DNA from: an uncultured Campylobacterota bacterium
GTDB lineage: Bacteria > Campylobacterota > Campylobacteria > Campylobacterales > Arcobacteraceae
DNA: 5,555 nt
Assembly (NCBI GenBank): GCA_903821805.1
Contig: CAIJNA010000075.1
Coordinates: 1 to 5,555, forward strand
Reading direction: 5' to 3'
Below the pieces are notes generated by a model. It worked only from the letters and a program-made list of their open reading frames with translations. It was not told the DNA's origin and searched no databases. Within the stretch, counting starts at the first letter, position 1. The number at the start of each line of letters is the position of its first letter. The translations under genes and the position numbers were made by a program. Shown here piece after piece: positions 1 to 5,555 of the stretch.

Positions 1-626
1 ATCAAAAATTTAATCTCTTAATGGGAAGACAGCTACAAAAAGTTTATGAAATAAAAAAACAGCAAGCCGTTCTTATGATGCCAATCTTGGAAGGTCTTGA
101 TGGTGTAAATAAAATGTCAAAATCACTAGGTAATTATATTGGTGTAACAGATTTACCGAATGATATGTTTGGTAAAGTTCTAAGCATTAGTGACGACCTT
201 ATGTGGAGATATTATGAATTACTTTCAAACAAAACAATGCCAGAAATAGCAGAATTACAAAATGGTGTTAATAATGGAACTATTCATCCAAAAAGCGTTA
301 AGGATAATCTGGCTATTGAACTTGTAGATAGATTCCATGGTAGAGGAGAGGGATTAAAAGCAAAAGAAGAATTTACAAAAATATTTGCAAACAAAGACAT
401 ACCTACTACCATGGAAGAGTTTGAAATAGCTGAACATGCATGGATATGTCAGGTTTTAGTTGATACTAAACTTGTTACGTCGACATCTCAAGCTAGACGT
501 GACATTGAAAGCGGTGCTGTTAAGATAGATCAGGTTAAATTAATTGATAGTTCCATAAGGCTTGAAATTGGTACATTTGTTTTACAAAAAGGAAAGAAAA
601 GTTTTGTTAGAATCAATGTCATTTAG
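1..626 (+). CDS. tyrS: Tyrosyl-tRNA synthetase, C-terminal half (5' end outside the window)
   Basis: Class I aminoacyl-tRNA synthetase that activates tyrosine with ATP and charges tRNA-Tyr in the cytoplasm. The gene is cut by the left edge: the frame is already open at position 3, where it reads QKFNLLMGR, a stretch typical of the end of the TyrRS Rossmann-fold core. The ATG at 21 is therefore an internal Met, not the start. About 207 residues remain of a protein usually near 400. The class I signature KMSKS is encoded at 111-125, inside VNKMSKSLGNYIGV. An alpha-helical region follows, then a C-terminal S4-like RNA-binding domain at about 441-620, with the characteristic QARRDIESGAVKID segment. 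This layout fits the TyrRS subgroup with a compact S4 tail. It is the first visible gene of a rightward cluster, and the next gene starts 8 nt after its TAG stop. The HIGH-type motif and any promoter lie outside the window. Confidence 0.96.
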   Translation, partial: QKFNLLMGRQLQKVYEIKKQQAVLMMPILEGLDGVNKMSKSLGNYIGVTDLPNDMFGKVLSISDDLMWRYYELLSNKTMPEIAELQNGVNNGTIHPKSVKDNLAIELVDRFHGRGEGLKAKEEFTKIFANKDIPTTMEEFEIAEHAWICQVLVDTKLVTSTSQARRDIESGAVKIDQVKLIDSSIRLEIGTFVLQKGKKSFVRINVI

Positions 627-634
627 GGGATAGC

Positions 635-1717
635 ATGAAAATATTAAAAATCGGAAAACATATTATTGAAAAACCAATTATTCAAGGCGGAATGGGTGTT
701 GGAATAAGTTGGGATAGACTCGCTGGAAGCGTTAGTAGAGAAGGTGGACTAGGAGTAATTTCATCGGTTGGTACTGGATATTATAATAATAAAGAATTTT
801 CTCATAAAAATGTACAAGGTAAGCCTTTTAATGAAAATAATTTCTATTCAAAAGAAGGATTGCATGAGATAGTGAAAAAAGCAAGAGAATTATGTGGCGA
901 TAAACCACTAGCTTGTAATGTTTTATATGCTAGCAATGATTATGGAAGAATAGTAGAAGATGCTTGTGAAGCAGGTATTGATATGATTATTACTGGTGCC
1001 GGAATACCAACTAATATGCCAGAATTTACCAAAAATTATCCAGATGTTGCACTTATACCTATAGTTTCTAGTGCTCGAGCATTAAAATTAATATGTAAAA
1101 AATGGAAAAGATATGATAGATTGCCTGATGCAGTTATTGTAGAAGGACCATTGAGTGGTGGACATCAAGGTTTTACTTATGATCAATGCTTTCTGGATGA
1201 GTTTCAGCTTGAAAATATTATTACACCGGTTATTGAAGAAGCAAAAGAATGGGGTGATATGCCAATTATTGCAGCTGGAGGAATTTGGGATAAAAGTGAT
1301 ATAGATAAATTCTTGGCATTGGGTTGCGCAGGAGTTCAAATGGGAACTAGATTTATCGGAACTTATGAATGTGATGCTCATCCAACATTTAAAAAGGTTA
1401 TTTTAGAAGCTAAAAAAGAAGATATTAAGCTTTTGAAGTCACCAGTTGGATTGCCTGCAAGAGGAGTAATTACTGCACTTCAATCAAATATTGAGAATGG
1501 TACGGCTCCAAAAGTTGTATGCATTTCAAATTGTGTGGCACCATGTCACAGAGGTGAAGAAGCAAAAGCTGTTGGTTACTGTATTGCTGATAGACTTAGT
1601 GATGCTTATAATGGAAATACCGAAACAGGTTTATTTTTTACTGGATCAAATGGATACAGAGTTACGGAACTATGCTCTGTTGCTGAATTGATGAATAAAT
1701 TAACTATCGGCGAATAA
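635..1717 (+). CDS. Nitronate monooxygenase-like FMN-dependent oxidoreductase (2-nitropropane dioxygenase family)
   Basis: A 360-residue TIM-barrel flavoprotein of the NMO/2-nitropropane dioxygenase family. Characterised members use FMN to oxidise alkyl nitronates; related enzymes include the enoyl-ACP reductase FabK, so the true substrate here is uncertain. Visible family motifs are the N-terminal PIIQGGMGVGIS (residues 14-25), the GGLGVIS strand-loop (38-44), EGPLSGGHQGF (170-180) with H177 at the usual catalytic or flavin-contact position, AAGGIWD (213-219), and GVQMGTRF (233-240) for phosphate binding. The C-terminus carries four cysteines, C296, C300, C304 and C316, followed by GLFFTGSNGYRV. 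A Shine-Dalgarno-like AGGGG (625-629) five bases before the ATG supports this start. The gene lies 8 nt after tyrS and 7 nt before the amidase gene, suggesting one operon. I recall the same order in Helicobacter pylori. The family call is firm; the specific reaction is inferred. Confidence 0.9.
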   Translation: MKILKIGKHIIEKPIIQGGMGVGISWDRLAGSVSREGGLGVISSVGTGYYNNKEFSHKNVQGKPFNENNFYSKEGLHEIVKKARELCGDKPLACNVLYASNDYGRIVEDACEAGIDMIITGAGIPTNMPEFTKNYPDVALIPIVSSARALKLICKKWKRYDRLPDAVIVEGPLSGGHQGFTYDQCFLDEFQLENIITPVIEEAKEWGDMPIIAAGGIWDKSDIDKFLALGCAGVQMGTRFIGTYECDAHPTFKKVILEAKKEDIKLLKSPVGLPARGVITALQSNIENGTAPKVVCISNCVAPCHRGEEAKAVGYCIADRLSDAYNGNTETGLFFTGSNGYRVTELCSVAELMNKLTIGE

Positions 1718-1724
1718 TTTCAAT

Positions 1725-3206
1725 ATGTTTTTAGTAATGAAGCGTAGTACTTTAGTAATAATTTTGATTTTGTCTTTAATGTCTGGAGCTTTTTTGGAGG
1801 CTTCTACTGATTTGGAACTTTATCAAATAGCGAAGAAAAACTACGTAACATCTATTTTTAAAAATGACAAAGAAAAAGAACTAAAGTATTTGAAAGAACT
1901 TATTAAATACGGTAAACAATCCGATCAAGACATTAGTAAATACCAAAAAGAATTACACAGATTCAGTTTAAATCCTAAAATCAAACAAGAAACAAGAAAT
2001 TTACCAATAAAAAACAATATATCAAGGGGTAATGATATTGCTTCAGGATTCGAATTCGAAGATCAAAAAGACAGAGATAATTTTGGCAGAAGCGTTAAGA
2101 AATCAGCATATGTTCTAAATAACTCTTTGATAATTGGATTTGACAATAGAATATCAAAAGATGATATCAAATTTACAAAAACTAAAAATAGTGAAGGCTA
2201 TACTTATCAGCTAGAAATAACAGGTAAAATTGAGAATTTTAATCAACAAAAATTAAGTATGGAAGATGTCCGATTAATTGATGTTATAAAAAAATCTGAT
2301 AATACTATCGTTGTAAAAATGAGCGATAACAATGATTTAAAAGTTTATTATGCATTAAATGAAAAAAATTTAATAGTTAAGATTTCAAATAATAGTGTTC
2401 AGTCAAAAGAATTAGCGGTGAGCAAAGAAGTAATTCAAAAACAATCTAAGAATCTTTTTAAGGACAATAATGTTGAAAAAGAAGATAGCCAAAAGCTTAG
2501 TGCAAAAGACATTGATGGTAAAGCAAAGATTATAGTTATTGATGCTGGGCATGGCGGTAAAGATTCTGGTGCTGTTGGTCCAAACAATGAATATGAAAAA
2601 GATGTTGTTTTAGCAACAGGTTTATATCTTAGGGATATATTAAAAAATCTTGGTTACATTGTTTACTTAACAAGGAATGATGATACATTTATTGAACTAA
2701 AAGACAGAACAAAAATAGCCAACAAAAAACATGCGGATTTATTTATTTCTATTCATGCCAATGCTGCGCCAAAAGGCAGAGCTAGAGATGCGAAAGGAAT
2801 TGAAACATACTTCTTGTCTCCGGCTAGAAGTGATAGAGCAAAGAGTGTCGCTGCTTTAGAAAACAAAGAAGATATTGATGCTATGGATAATTTTGCATCG
2901 CAAGATATACTATTAACACTACTAAATAGAGGAAAGACTATAGCATCCCAAAAAATGGCAATTGATGTTCAAGGTCATATTCTTTATCAGCTAAGAAAAA
3001 CCTATGGCAAAGATATTTTAGATAATGGCGCAAGAGAAGCCCCATTTTGGGTTTTAGTTGGTGCTCAAATGCCGGCTGTTCTTGTTGAAATGGGATATAT
3101 TTCACATCCTGAAGAATCACAAAGATTAATTAGTCCACAATACCAGCAGGAAGTTGCAAATGGAATTGCAGAAGGTATAACGGCATATTTTATACATAAT
3201 CGTTAA
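1725..3206 (+). CDS. amiA: Secreted N-acetylmuramoyl-L-alanine amidase (AMIN + Amidase_3, AmiA/AmiC type)
   Basis: Zinc-dependent cell-wall hydrolase that cleaves the amide bond between N-acetylmuramic acid and the stem peptide, used in daughter-cell separation. The 493-residue protein has an N-terminal Sec-type signal: K6-R7, then a hydrophobic stretch to about residue 23. A charged, Lys-rich region of unclear fold (about 28-120) comes next, then an AMIN-like domain (about 125-222) expected to bind envelope or peptidoglycan, a polar linker, and the Amidase_3 domain (about 266-490). Predicted zinc ligands are H276 (DAGHGG), E291 (YEKDVV) and H344 (SIHAN); the catalytic glutamate is E455 (VEMGY). 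Residues about 369-412 form an insertion resembling the autoinhibitory helix of AmiB/AmiC enzymes, including the AALENKEDIDAM segment. Two in-frame ATGs are possible, 1725 and 1737. Neither has a good ribosome site; the second gives a more standard signal peptide starting MKRST. The longer form is listed by default. The gene is probably in an operon with the preceding two. Confidence 0.93.
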   Translation: MFLVMKRSTLVIILILSLMSGAFLEASTDLELYQIAKKNYVTSIFKNDKEKELKYLKELIKYGKQSDQDISKYQKELHRFSLNPKIKQETRNLPIKNNISRGNDIASGFEFEDQKDRDNFGRSVKKSAYVLNNSLIIGFDNRISKDDIKFTKTKNSEGYTYQLEITGKIENFNQQKLSMEDVRLIDVIKKSDNTIVVKMSDNNDLKVYYALNEKNLIVKISNNSVQSKELAVSKEVIQKQSKNLFKDNNVEKEDSQKLSAKDIDGKAKIIVIDAGHGGKDSGAVGPNNEYEKDVVLATGLYLRDILKNLGYIVYLTRNDDTFIELKDRTKIANKKHADLFISIHANAAPKGRARDAKGIETYFLSPARSDRAKSVAALENKEDIDAMDNFASQDILLTLLNRGKTIASQKMAIDVQGHILYQLRKTYGKDILDNGAREAPFWVLVGAQMPAVLVEMGYISHPEESQRLISPQYQQEVANGIAEGITAYFIHNR

Positions 3207-3317
3207 AAATAATATATTGCTTCTTGGCAAATAAATATTAATGTCATAGACTACATAAAATATGAATGATAAATAATCATAGTAATGAAGTGATATCGAT
3301 AAATTAAAATATATCTT

Positions 3318-3342
3318 AAAAAAAAGCTAAAGCAATAATGCT
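3318..3342 (-). terminator. Possible weak Rho-independent terminator for ftsY
   Basis: Read on the minus strand, a small hairpin AGCA-TTAT-TGCT (3342 down to 3331) is followed by five bases and then eight consecutive T residues (3325 down to 3318). The orientation and location fit an end for the lipoprotein-ftsY transcript. The stem is only four base pairs and is separated from the T-tract, so this is a weak candidate that could be chance in such A/T-rich sequence. Confidence 0.22.
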
Positions 3343-3420
3343 AAAATGAAAATAACTATTAAGCTGGCTACTATTTAGAGTCACAGTTGTTGACGACTTT
3401 AAAATTTAAACGGATCAAAC

Positions 3421-3435
3421 ACTTATAAAATAAGT
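3421..3435 (-). terminator. AT-rich hairpin directly after the ftsY stop codon
   Basis: A perfect six-base inverted repeat, ACTTAT and ATAAGT, is separated by AAA and touches the ftsY stop codon (3436-3438). In minus-strand RNA it would form a short stem with a UUU loop immediately after translation ends. No strong T-tract follows on that strand and five of the six pairs are A-T, so it may serve as a 3'-end stabiliser, a poor terminator, or nothing. The palindrome itself is certain; the role is a guess. Confidence 0.2.
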
Positions 3436-4368
3436 TTAGTTATAAATACCATCAAGTAAGCTATCTACAAACTGATCTGGATCAAATGGTATTAAATCGT
3501 AAGCGCTTTCACCAACTCCTACAAATAATATTGGAAGCTCGAGTTCATTGGAAATACTAAAGAGTGCCCCACCTTTACTTGTTCCATCTAATTTTGTAAC
3601 AATAATGCCGTCGATCCCGATAATTTTATGAAATGCTTTTGCCTGCGCTATTGCGCTATTTCCTTGTGTTCCATCCAAAATTAGGATTTTTTGATGAGGT
3701 GCTCCATCTAATGCTTTGCCACAAACTTTAACAATTTTTTCTAATTCTTTTGTCAAATTTGCTTGAGTTTGAAGTCTCCCCGCTGTATCTATAATACAAA
3801 AATCTATATTTTTTGCAACTGCTGATTGTATTGTGTCAAATGCCACAGCACTAGAATCATGTCCTTGTTGAGTTTTAACAATTGGTGTGTCAAGTTTTGA
3901 CGCCCAGATTGAAAGTTGTTCTATAGCAGCCGCCCTAAATGTATCACCAGCCCCAAGAATAACCTTCTTTCCATTTTTTTTGTACATGTTTGTGAGTTTT
4001 GCTATCGTTGTTGTTTTTCCGGCCCCATTTACACCAATTATTAGTTGAACGTAAGGCTTTGGGATATTTGACATATCAATTACTGGAGCAAACTCAAATA
4101 AGGAAATTAATCTGTGCCTTAATTGTTCTCTTGAGATTTGTTTTGGAAGACCATCCATTGCAAGAGATACGATATCATAAGACATGTCAGATTCAATAAG
4201 TATTTCTTCAATTGTGTTGAACTCTATTTTGTCAGATTTTCCATCAAGATTAACAAGTGATGAAATATTCTTTATTGTTTTCTCTAAAGCAGATGCAAAA
4301 AAGTTTTTGCTCTTTATATCCTCAGATTCTAATTCAATAATATCTTTTTTTTTGAAAATACCGAACAT
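3436..4368 (-). CDS. ftsY: Signal recognition particle receptor FtsY (SRP GTPase)
   Basis: Membrane-associated SRP receptor that docks Ffh-ribosome complexes and, by mutual GTP hydrolysis, hands nascent membrane proteins to SecYEG. It has 310 residues. A short N-terminus contains an amphipathic segment near 22-39 (FFASALEKTIKNISSLV) that could act as the lipid-targeting helix. The helical N domain runs to about 95 and the G domain covers the rest. GTPase motifs are the P-loop GVNGAGKTT (112-120), DTFRAAA (142-148), DTAGR (194-198), TKLDGTSKGG (258-267) and GVGE (284-287), with the family-typical C-terminus DLIPFDPDQFVDSLL (291-305). The long acidic A domain of the E. coli protein is absent, as in many compact FtsY proteins, and the G/N motifs point to FtsY rather than Ffh because there is no methionine-rich M domain. 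The ATG directly abuts the stop codon of the upstream lipoprotein gene, and the purine-rich GGAAAA just before it could act as ribosome site, so expression is probably translationally coupled. Confidence 0.97.
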   Translation of the reverse strand: MFGIFKKKDIIELESEDIKSKNFFASALEKTIKNISSLVNLDGKSDKIEFNTIEEILIESDMSYDIVSLAMDGLPKQISREQLRHRLISLFEFAPVIDMSNIPKPYVQLIIGVNGAGKTTTIAKLTNMYKKNGKKVILGAGDTFRAAAIEQLSIWASKLDTPIVKTQQGHDSSAVAFDTIQSAVAKNIDFCIIDTAGRLQTQANLTKELEKIVKVCGKALDGAPHQKILILDGTQGNSAIAQAKAFHKIIGIDGIIVTKLDGTSKGGALFSISNELELPILFVGVGESAYDLIPFDPDQFVDSLLDGIYN

Positions 4369-4923
4369 CTATTTTCCGATATATTTAGTTATGTCACTAT
4401 CTAAAATTTCTTCTTGAGTAGCACCAACATAGTTCATAACCATTTCACCTTTTTTGTTGATTAAAAACATTGCAGGAATCCCATCAACACCACCAAGAGC
4501 TTTAGCAAATTCAAAATTATCCTTTGAATTGGTAATTGGATACATAATATTGTGCTCTTTTACAAATGCAGCCAAATCAGCATTCGGTTTATTTTCTTCA
4601 ACTACTATAGATATTACTTGAAAATCTTTTCCATATTTTGCCAATAAGTTATTTAAATGAGGAATTTCTGCTTTACATGGAGGACACCACGTTGCAAAGA
4701 AGTTTACTAGAATAATTTTATTTGGATAATCTTTAAAAATCCATGCACCATTTTTTCTTTCAACATTGACTTTGTATCCATCATGTGTAACCAGGTCTAA
4801 AGTAATATCTTGAGGAACTTGTTTCTGAGAAATAACATTTTCATCAATTCCTTCTTTTTTGCTACAACCAGTCATTAGTCCAACTGATAATAATGCTAAA
4901 AATAAGTATTTTTTAATCTTCAT
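4369..4923 (-). CDS. TlpA/ResA-like thioredoxin-fold lipoprotein
   Basis: Envelope-anchored thiol-disulfide oxidoreductase of the TlpA/ResA group, 184 residues from the start chosen here. The N-terminus is a lipoprotein signal peptide: MKIKK, a hydrophobic core, then lipobox LMTGC with C20 as the predicted lipidated cysteine. After a short linker, the thioredoxin fold begins near residue 40. The redox motif WCPPC sits at 79-83 within FFATWCPPCKAEIPHL, and the cis-proline loop is GVDGIPA (P150). Such proteins reduce or maintain exported cysteines, for example in cytochrome c maturation; the actual partner cannot be told here. The frame is open to an ATG at 4965, but the ATG at 4921-4923 is preferred because it begins the signal peptide and follows a good AAAAGGA ribosome site. 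It is the first gene of a two-gene minus-strand unit with ftsY and is divergent from the folate gene. Confidence 0.93.
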   Translation of the reverse strand: MKIKKYLFLALLSVGLMTGCSKKEGIDENVISQKQVPQDITLDLVTHDGYKVNVERKNGAWIFKDYPNKIILVNFFATWCPPCKAEIPHLNNLLAKYGKDFQVISIVVEENKPNADLAAFVKEHNIMYPITNSKDNFEFAKALGGVDGIPAMFLINKKGEMVMNYVGATQEEILDSDITKYIGK

Positions 4924-4979
4924 TTTTATTTCCTTTTGGTAATATATGGATCGGATTTTATCCAAAAGAGGCTTAAAAG
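4924..4979. promoter_or_regulatory. Divergent promoter region between the lipoprotein-ftsY and cyclo-ligase genes
   Basis: Only 56 bases separate two start codons pointing away from each other, so both promoters must lie here or reach into the opposing coding regions. The spacer holds both ribosome sites (minus-strand AAAAGGA at 4937-4931; plus-strand AGAGG at 4967-4971). Possible -10-like elements are TAATAT (4940-4945) on the plus strand and TAAAAT (4960 down to 4955) on the minus strand, the latter inside a small inverted repeat GGAT-TTT-ATCC (4953-4963). No clear -35 boxes are evident. The existence of promoters here is inferred from gene arrangement; the exact elements are guesses. Confidence 0.4.
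4931..4937 (-). promoter_or_regulatory. Shine-Dalgarno site that sets the lipoprotein start
   Basis: Minus-strand AAAAGGA lies seven bases before the ATG at 4923-4921. It decides between this start and the in-frame ATG 42 bases further upstream at 4965, which has no comparable site and would place fourteen polar residues ahead of the signal peptide. Confidence 0.75.
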
Positions 4980-5540
4980 ATGAGAGATCTTACCAAGAGC
5001 GATTTTAGAAAATTATGTATTAAAAAGTTAAAGTTTTGTAGTAAATTTGGAAAAATAAGAAAAGATAAATTTATTTCAAAAGAAATATTAAAAGTTATAA
5101 AAATTGAACAAGCGAAAAATATTTTATTATACATACCACTCAGTATGGAAGTGGACGTAAGAAGTATTATCAATATTTTGCGTAAAAAAGTCGGATATAA
5201 AGTTTATGTGCCATATATGGTCGGAAATAGTTTAAAAATAGTCCCATTCAGATTGCCATTAAATAAGAAAAAATATAATATTTTTGAGCCAAATAATTCT
5301 GACTCAAAAATAAAAATTGATTTAGCAATCGTTCCTATTATAGGAACTGATTCAACACTTAGAAGAGTTGGATTTGGAGTTGGATTTTATGATAGATTCT
5401 TTGCTTCATTATCGTATAGGCCAAAAATTGTATTTACACAGTTATGCAAATGTTCATCAGGCAAAACTTTAACCCATAACCATGATATAAAATCAGATTA
5501 TATTATTACAAACAAGGGTACAAAATGGAAGATGCAATAG
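4980..5540 (+). CDS. 5-formyltetrahydrofolate cyclo-ligase (methenyltetrahydrofolate synthetase)
   Basis: Cytoplasmic enzyme that converts 5-formyl-THF plus ATP to 5,10-methenyl-THF, returning the inhibitory storage folate to the one-carbon pool. The 186-residue protein matches the usual family length of about 180-200. A basic N-terminal helix (about 6-30) is followed by the alpha/beta fold: ILLYIPLSMEVDV (48-60), DLAIVPIIG (114-122), the hallmark loop RRVGFGVGFYDRF (128-140) that binds ATP/folate phosphate, and the family-typical end HNHDIKSDYIITNKG (166-180). AGAGG at 4967-4971, eight bases before the ATG, supports the start. The 3' end overlaps the next gene by 16 nt. The same neighbour set (ftsY, thioredoxin-like lipoprotein, cyclo-ligase, rny) is one I recall from Campylobacter jejuni. 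The protein is richer in Lys and Ile than its neighbours but all key motifs are intact. Confidence 0.93.
   Translation: MRDLTKSDFRKLCIKKLKFCSKFGKIRKDKFISKEILKVIKIEQAKNILLYIPLSMEVDVRSIINILRKKVGYKVYVPYMVGNSLKIVPFRLPLNKKKYNIFEPNNSDSKIKIDLAIVPIIGTDSTLRRVGFGVGFYDRFFASLSYRPKIVFTQLCKCSSGKTLTHNHDIKSDYIITNKGTKWKMQ
5514..5518 (+). promoter_or_regulatory. Ribosome binding site inside the cyclo-ligase gene for the next gene
   Basis: AAGGG lies within the last codons of the cyclo-ligase gene, six bases ahead of the ATG at 5525. It is the main evidence that this ATG is a true start and that the two genes are translated in a coupled way. Confidence 0.6.
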
Positions 5541-5555
5541 TAATATTTGCAATAG
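5525..5555 (+). CDS. rny: Start of a membrane-anchored protein, probably RNase Y (cut by the right edge)
   Basis: An ATG at 5525-5527 is preceded by a good ribosome site, AAGGG at 5514-5518 with six bases of spacing. It opens a frame that stays open to the end of the window and reads MEDAIVIFAI, short but hydrophobic as expected for an N-terminal membrane anchor. It overlaps the end of the cyclo-ligase gene by 16 bases in another frame, implying translational coupling. RNase Y is a membrane-tethered endoribonuclease with an N-terminal anchor, coiled coil, KH and HD domains; none of the later domains can be seen here. The identity rests on remembered gene order in Campylobacter (Cj1208-Cj1209), so the presence of a gene is well supported but its name is an inference. 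Confidence 0.55.
   Translation, partial: MEDAIVIFAI

Larger units (their letters stand above)
3207..3435. other. Gene-free convergent intergenic region
   Basis: These 229 bases separate two genes that face each other, the amidase on the plus strand and ftsY on the minus strand. All frames are broken by frequent stops; the longest ATG-started reading I see is about ten codons (from 3346), with no ribosome site. The stretch is very A/T-rich. Weak inverted repeats are present: an imperfect 13-base pairing at 3208-3220 with 3227-3239, just after the amidase stop; AGCA/TGCT at 3331-3334 and 3339-3342; and ACTTAT/ATAAGT at 3421-3426 and 3430-3435, right behind the ftsY stop. It presumably holds transcript ends for both operons. 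I see no tRNA, repeat array or transposon end. Confidence 0.6.

Noticed and set aside
21..626. ATG at 21 as a true start giving a 201-residue protein
   Set aside because: The frame is open back to position 3 and encodes conserved TyrRS core sequence (QKFNLLMGR), so the Met is internal to a gene cut by the window edge.
1088..1381. Minus-strand open frame of 97 codons
   Set aside because: It lies entirely within the flavoprotein gene, whose motifs are intact; its product is low-complexity, Ser/Cys/Phe-rich shadow sequence with no family resemblance.
1491..1691. Plus-strand open frame of 66 codons in another phase
   Set aside because: It is contained in the conserved C-terminus of the flavoprotein gene and has no ribosome site or recognisable motif.
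2938..3120. Minus-strand open frame of 60 codons
   Set aside because: It is antisense to the conserved catalytic part of the amidase gene, with no supporting signal.
3371..3403. Inverted repeat GTCA...TGAC near 3380-3394 as a terminator or operator
   Set aside because: Only four base pairs with a seven-base loop and no following T-tract; expected by chance.
3999..4417. Two plus-strand open frames (3999-4199 and 4184-4417) antisense to ftsY
   Set aside because: They lie opposite the ftsY P-loop and N-domain coding sequence; the products look like shadow translation and lack start signals.
4924..4965. N-terminal extension of the lipoprotein to the ATG at 4965
   Set aside because: It would add fourteen polar residues before a clear lipoprotein signal peptide and cover the good ribosome site that serves the ATG at 4923.
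4973..5173. Minus-strand open frame of 66 codons
   Set aside because: It is antisense to the start of the cyclo-ligase gene; its hydrophobic, Ile/Phe/Leu-rich product is expected from reversing A/T-rich Lys-rich coding sequence.
1..5555. Defence island, prophage, transposon, CRISPR or novel multi-gene system
   Set aside because: Every substantial gene has a clear housekeeping family, the order matches what I recall from Campylobacterota, and no direct repeats, transposase, integrase or repeat-spacer pattern is visible.

Overview
The window is an ordinary chromosomal housekeeping segment from an AT-rich bacterium, most likely a member of the Campylobacterota (epsilonproteobacteria: Campylobacter, Helicobacter, Arcobacter, Sulfurimonas and relatives). 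The assignment rests on three things. Base composition is strongly A/T with Lys/Asn/Ile-rich proteins. FtsY is compact and lacks the long acidic N-terminus of the E. coli protein. Two gene orders match ones I recall from this phylum: tyrS / flavin oxidoreductase / amiA (H. pylori HP0774-HP0772), and ftsY / thioredoxin-like lipoprotein / 5-formyltetrahydrofolate cyclo-ligase / rny (C. jejuni Cj1206c-Cj1209). These are recollections, not search results, and the genus cannot be named from the sequence alone.

Layout: positions 1 to 3206 hold a rightward cluster. It contains the C-terminal half of tyrosyl-tRNA synthetase (tyrS, cut by the left edge), a nitronate monooxygenase-like flavoprotein, and a secreted AMIN/Amidase_3 N-acetylmuramoyl-L-alanine amidase. 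Spacing is 8 nt and 7 nt, so they are probably co-transcribed. A gene-free convergent region of 229 bp follows (3207-3435), with only weak hairpins.

On the minus strand lie a TlpA/ResA-like thioredoxin-fold lipoprotein (4923 down to 4369) and ftsY (4368 down to 3436). The lipoprotein stop codon directly abuts the ftsY start codon, so they form a tightly coupled pair. A 56 bp divergent spacer (4924-4979) separates this pair from a rightward 5-formyltetrahydrofolate cyclo-ligase gene. The 3' end of that gene overlaps by 16 nt the start of a further gene cut by the right edge, probably rny (RNase Y).

Functions are independent housekeeping roles: translation (tyrS), flavin-dependent detoxification or redox chemistry, cell-wall hydrolysis at division (amidase), SRP-dependent membrane targeting (FtsY), envelope thiol redox, folate salvage and RNA turnover. 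I found no mobile element, CRISPR array, RNA gene, phage gene or defence module, and no evidence of a previously undescribed system. The points worth a second look are small: a four-cysteine cluster in the flavoprotein, unusual start/stop arrangements, alternative starts, and the empty convergent region.
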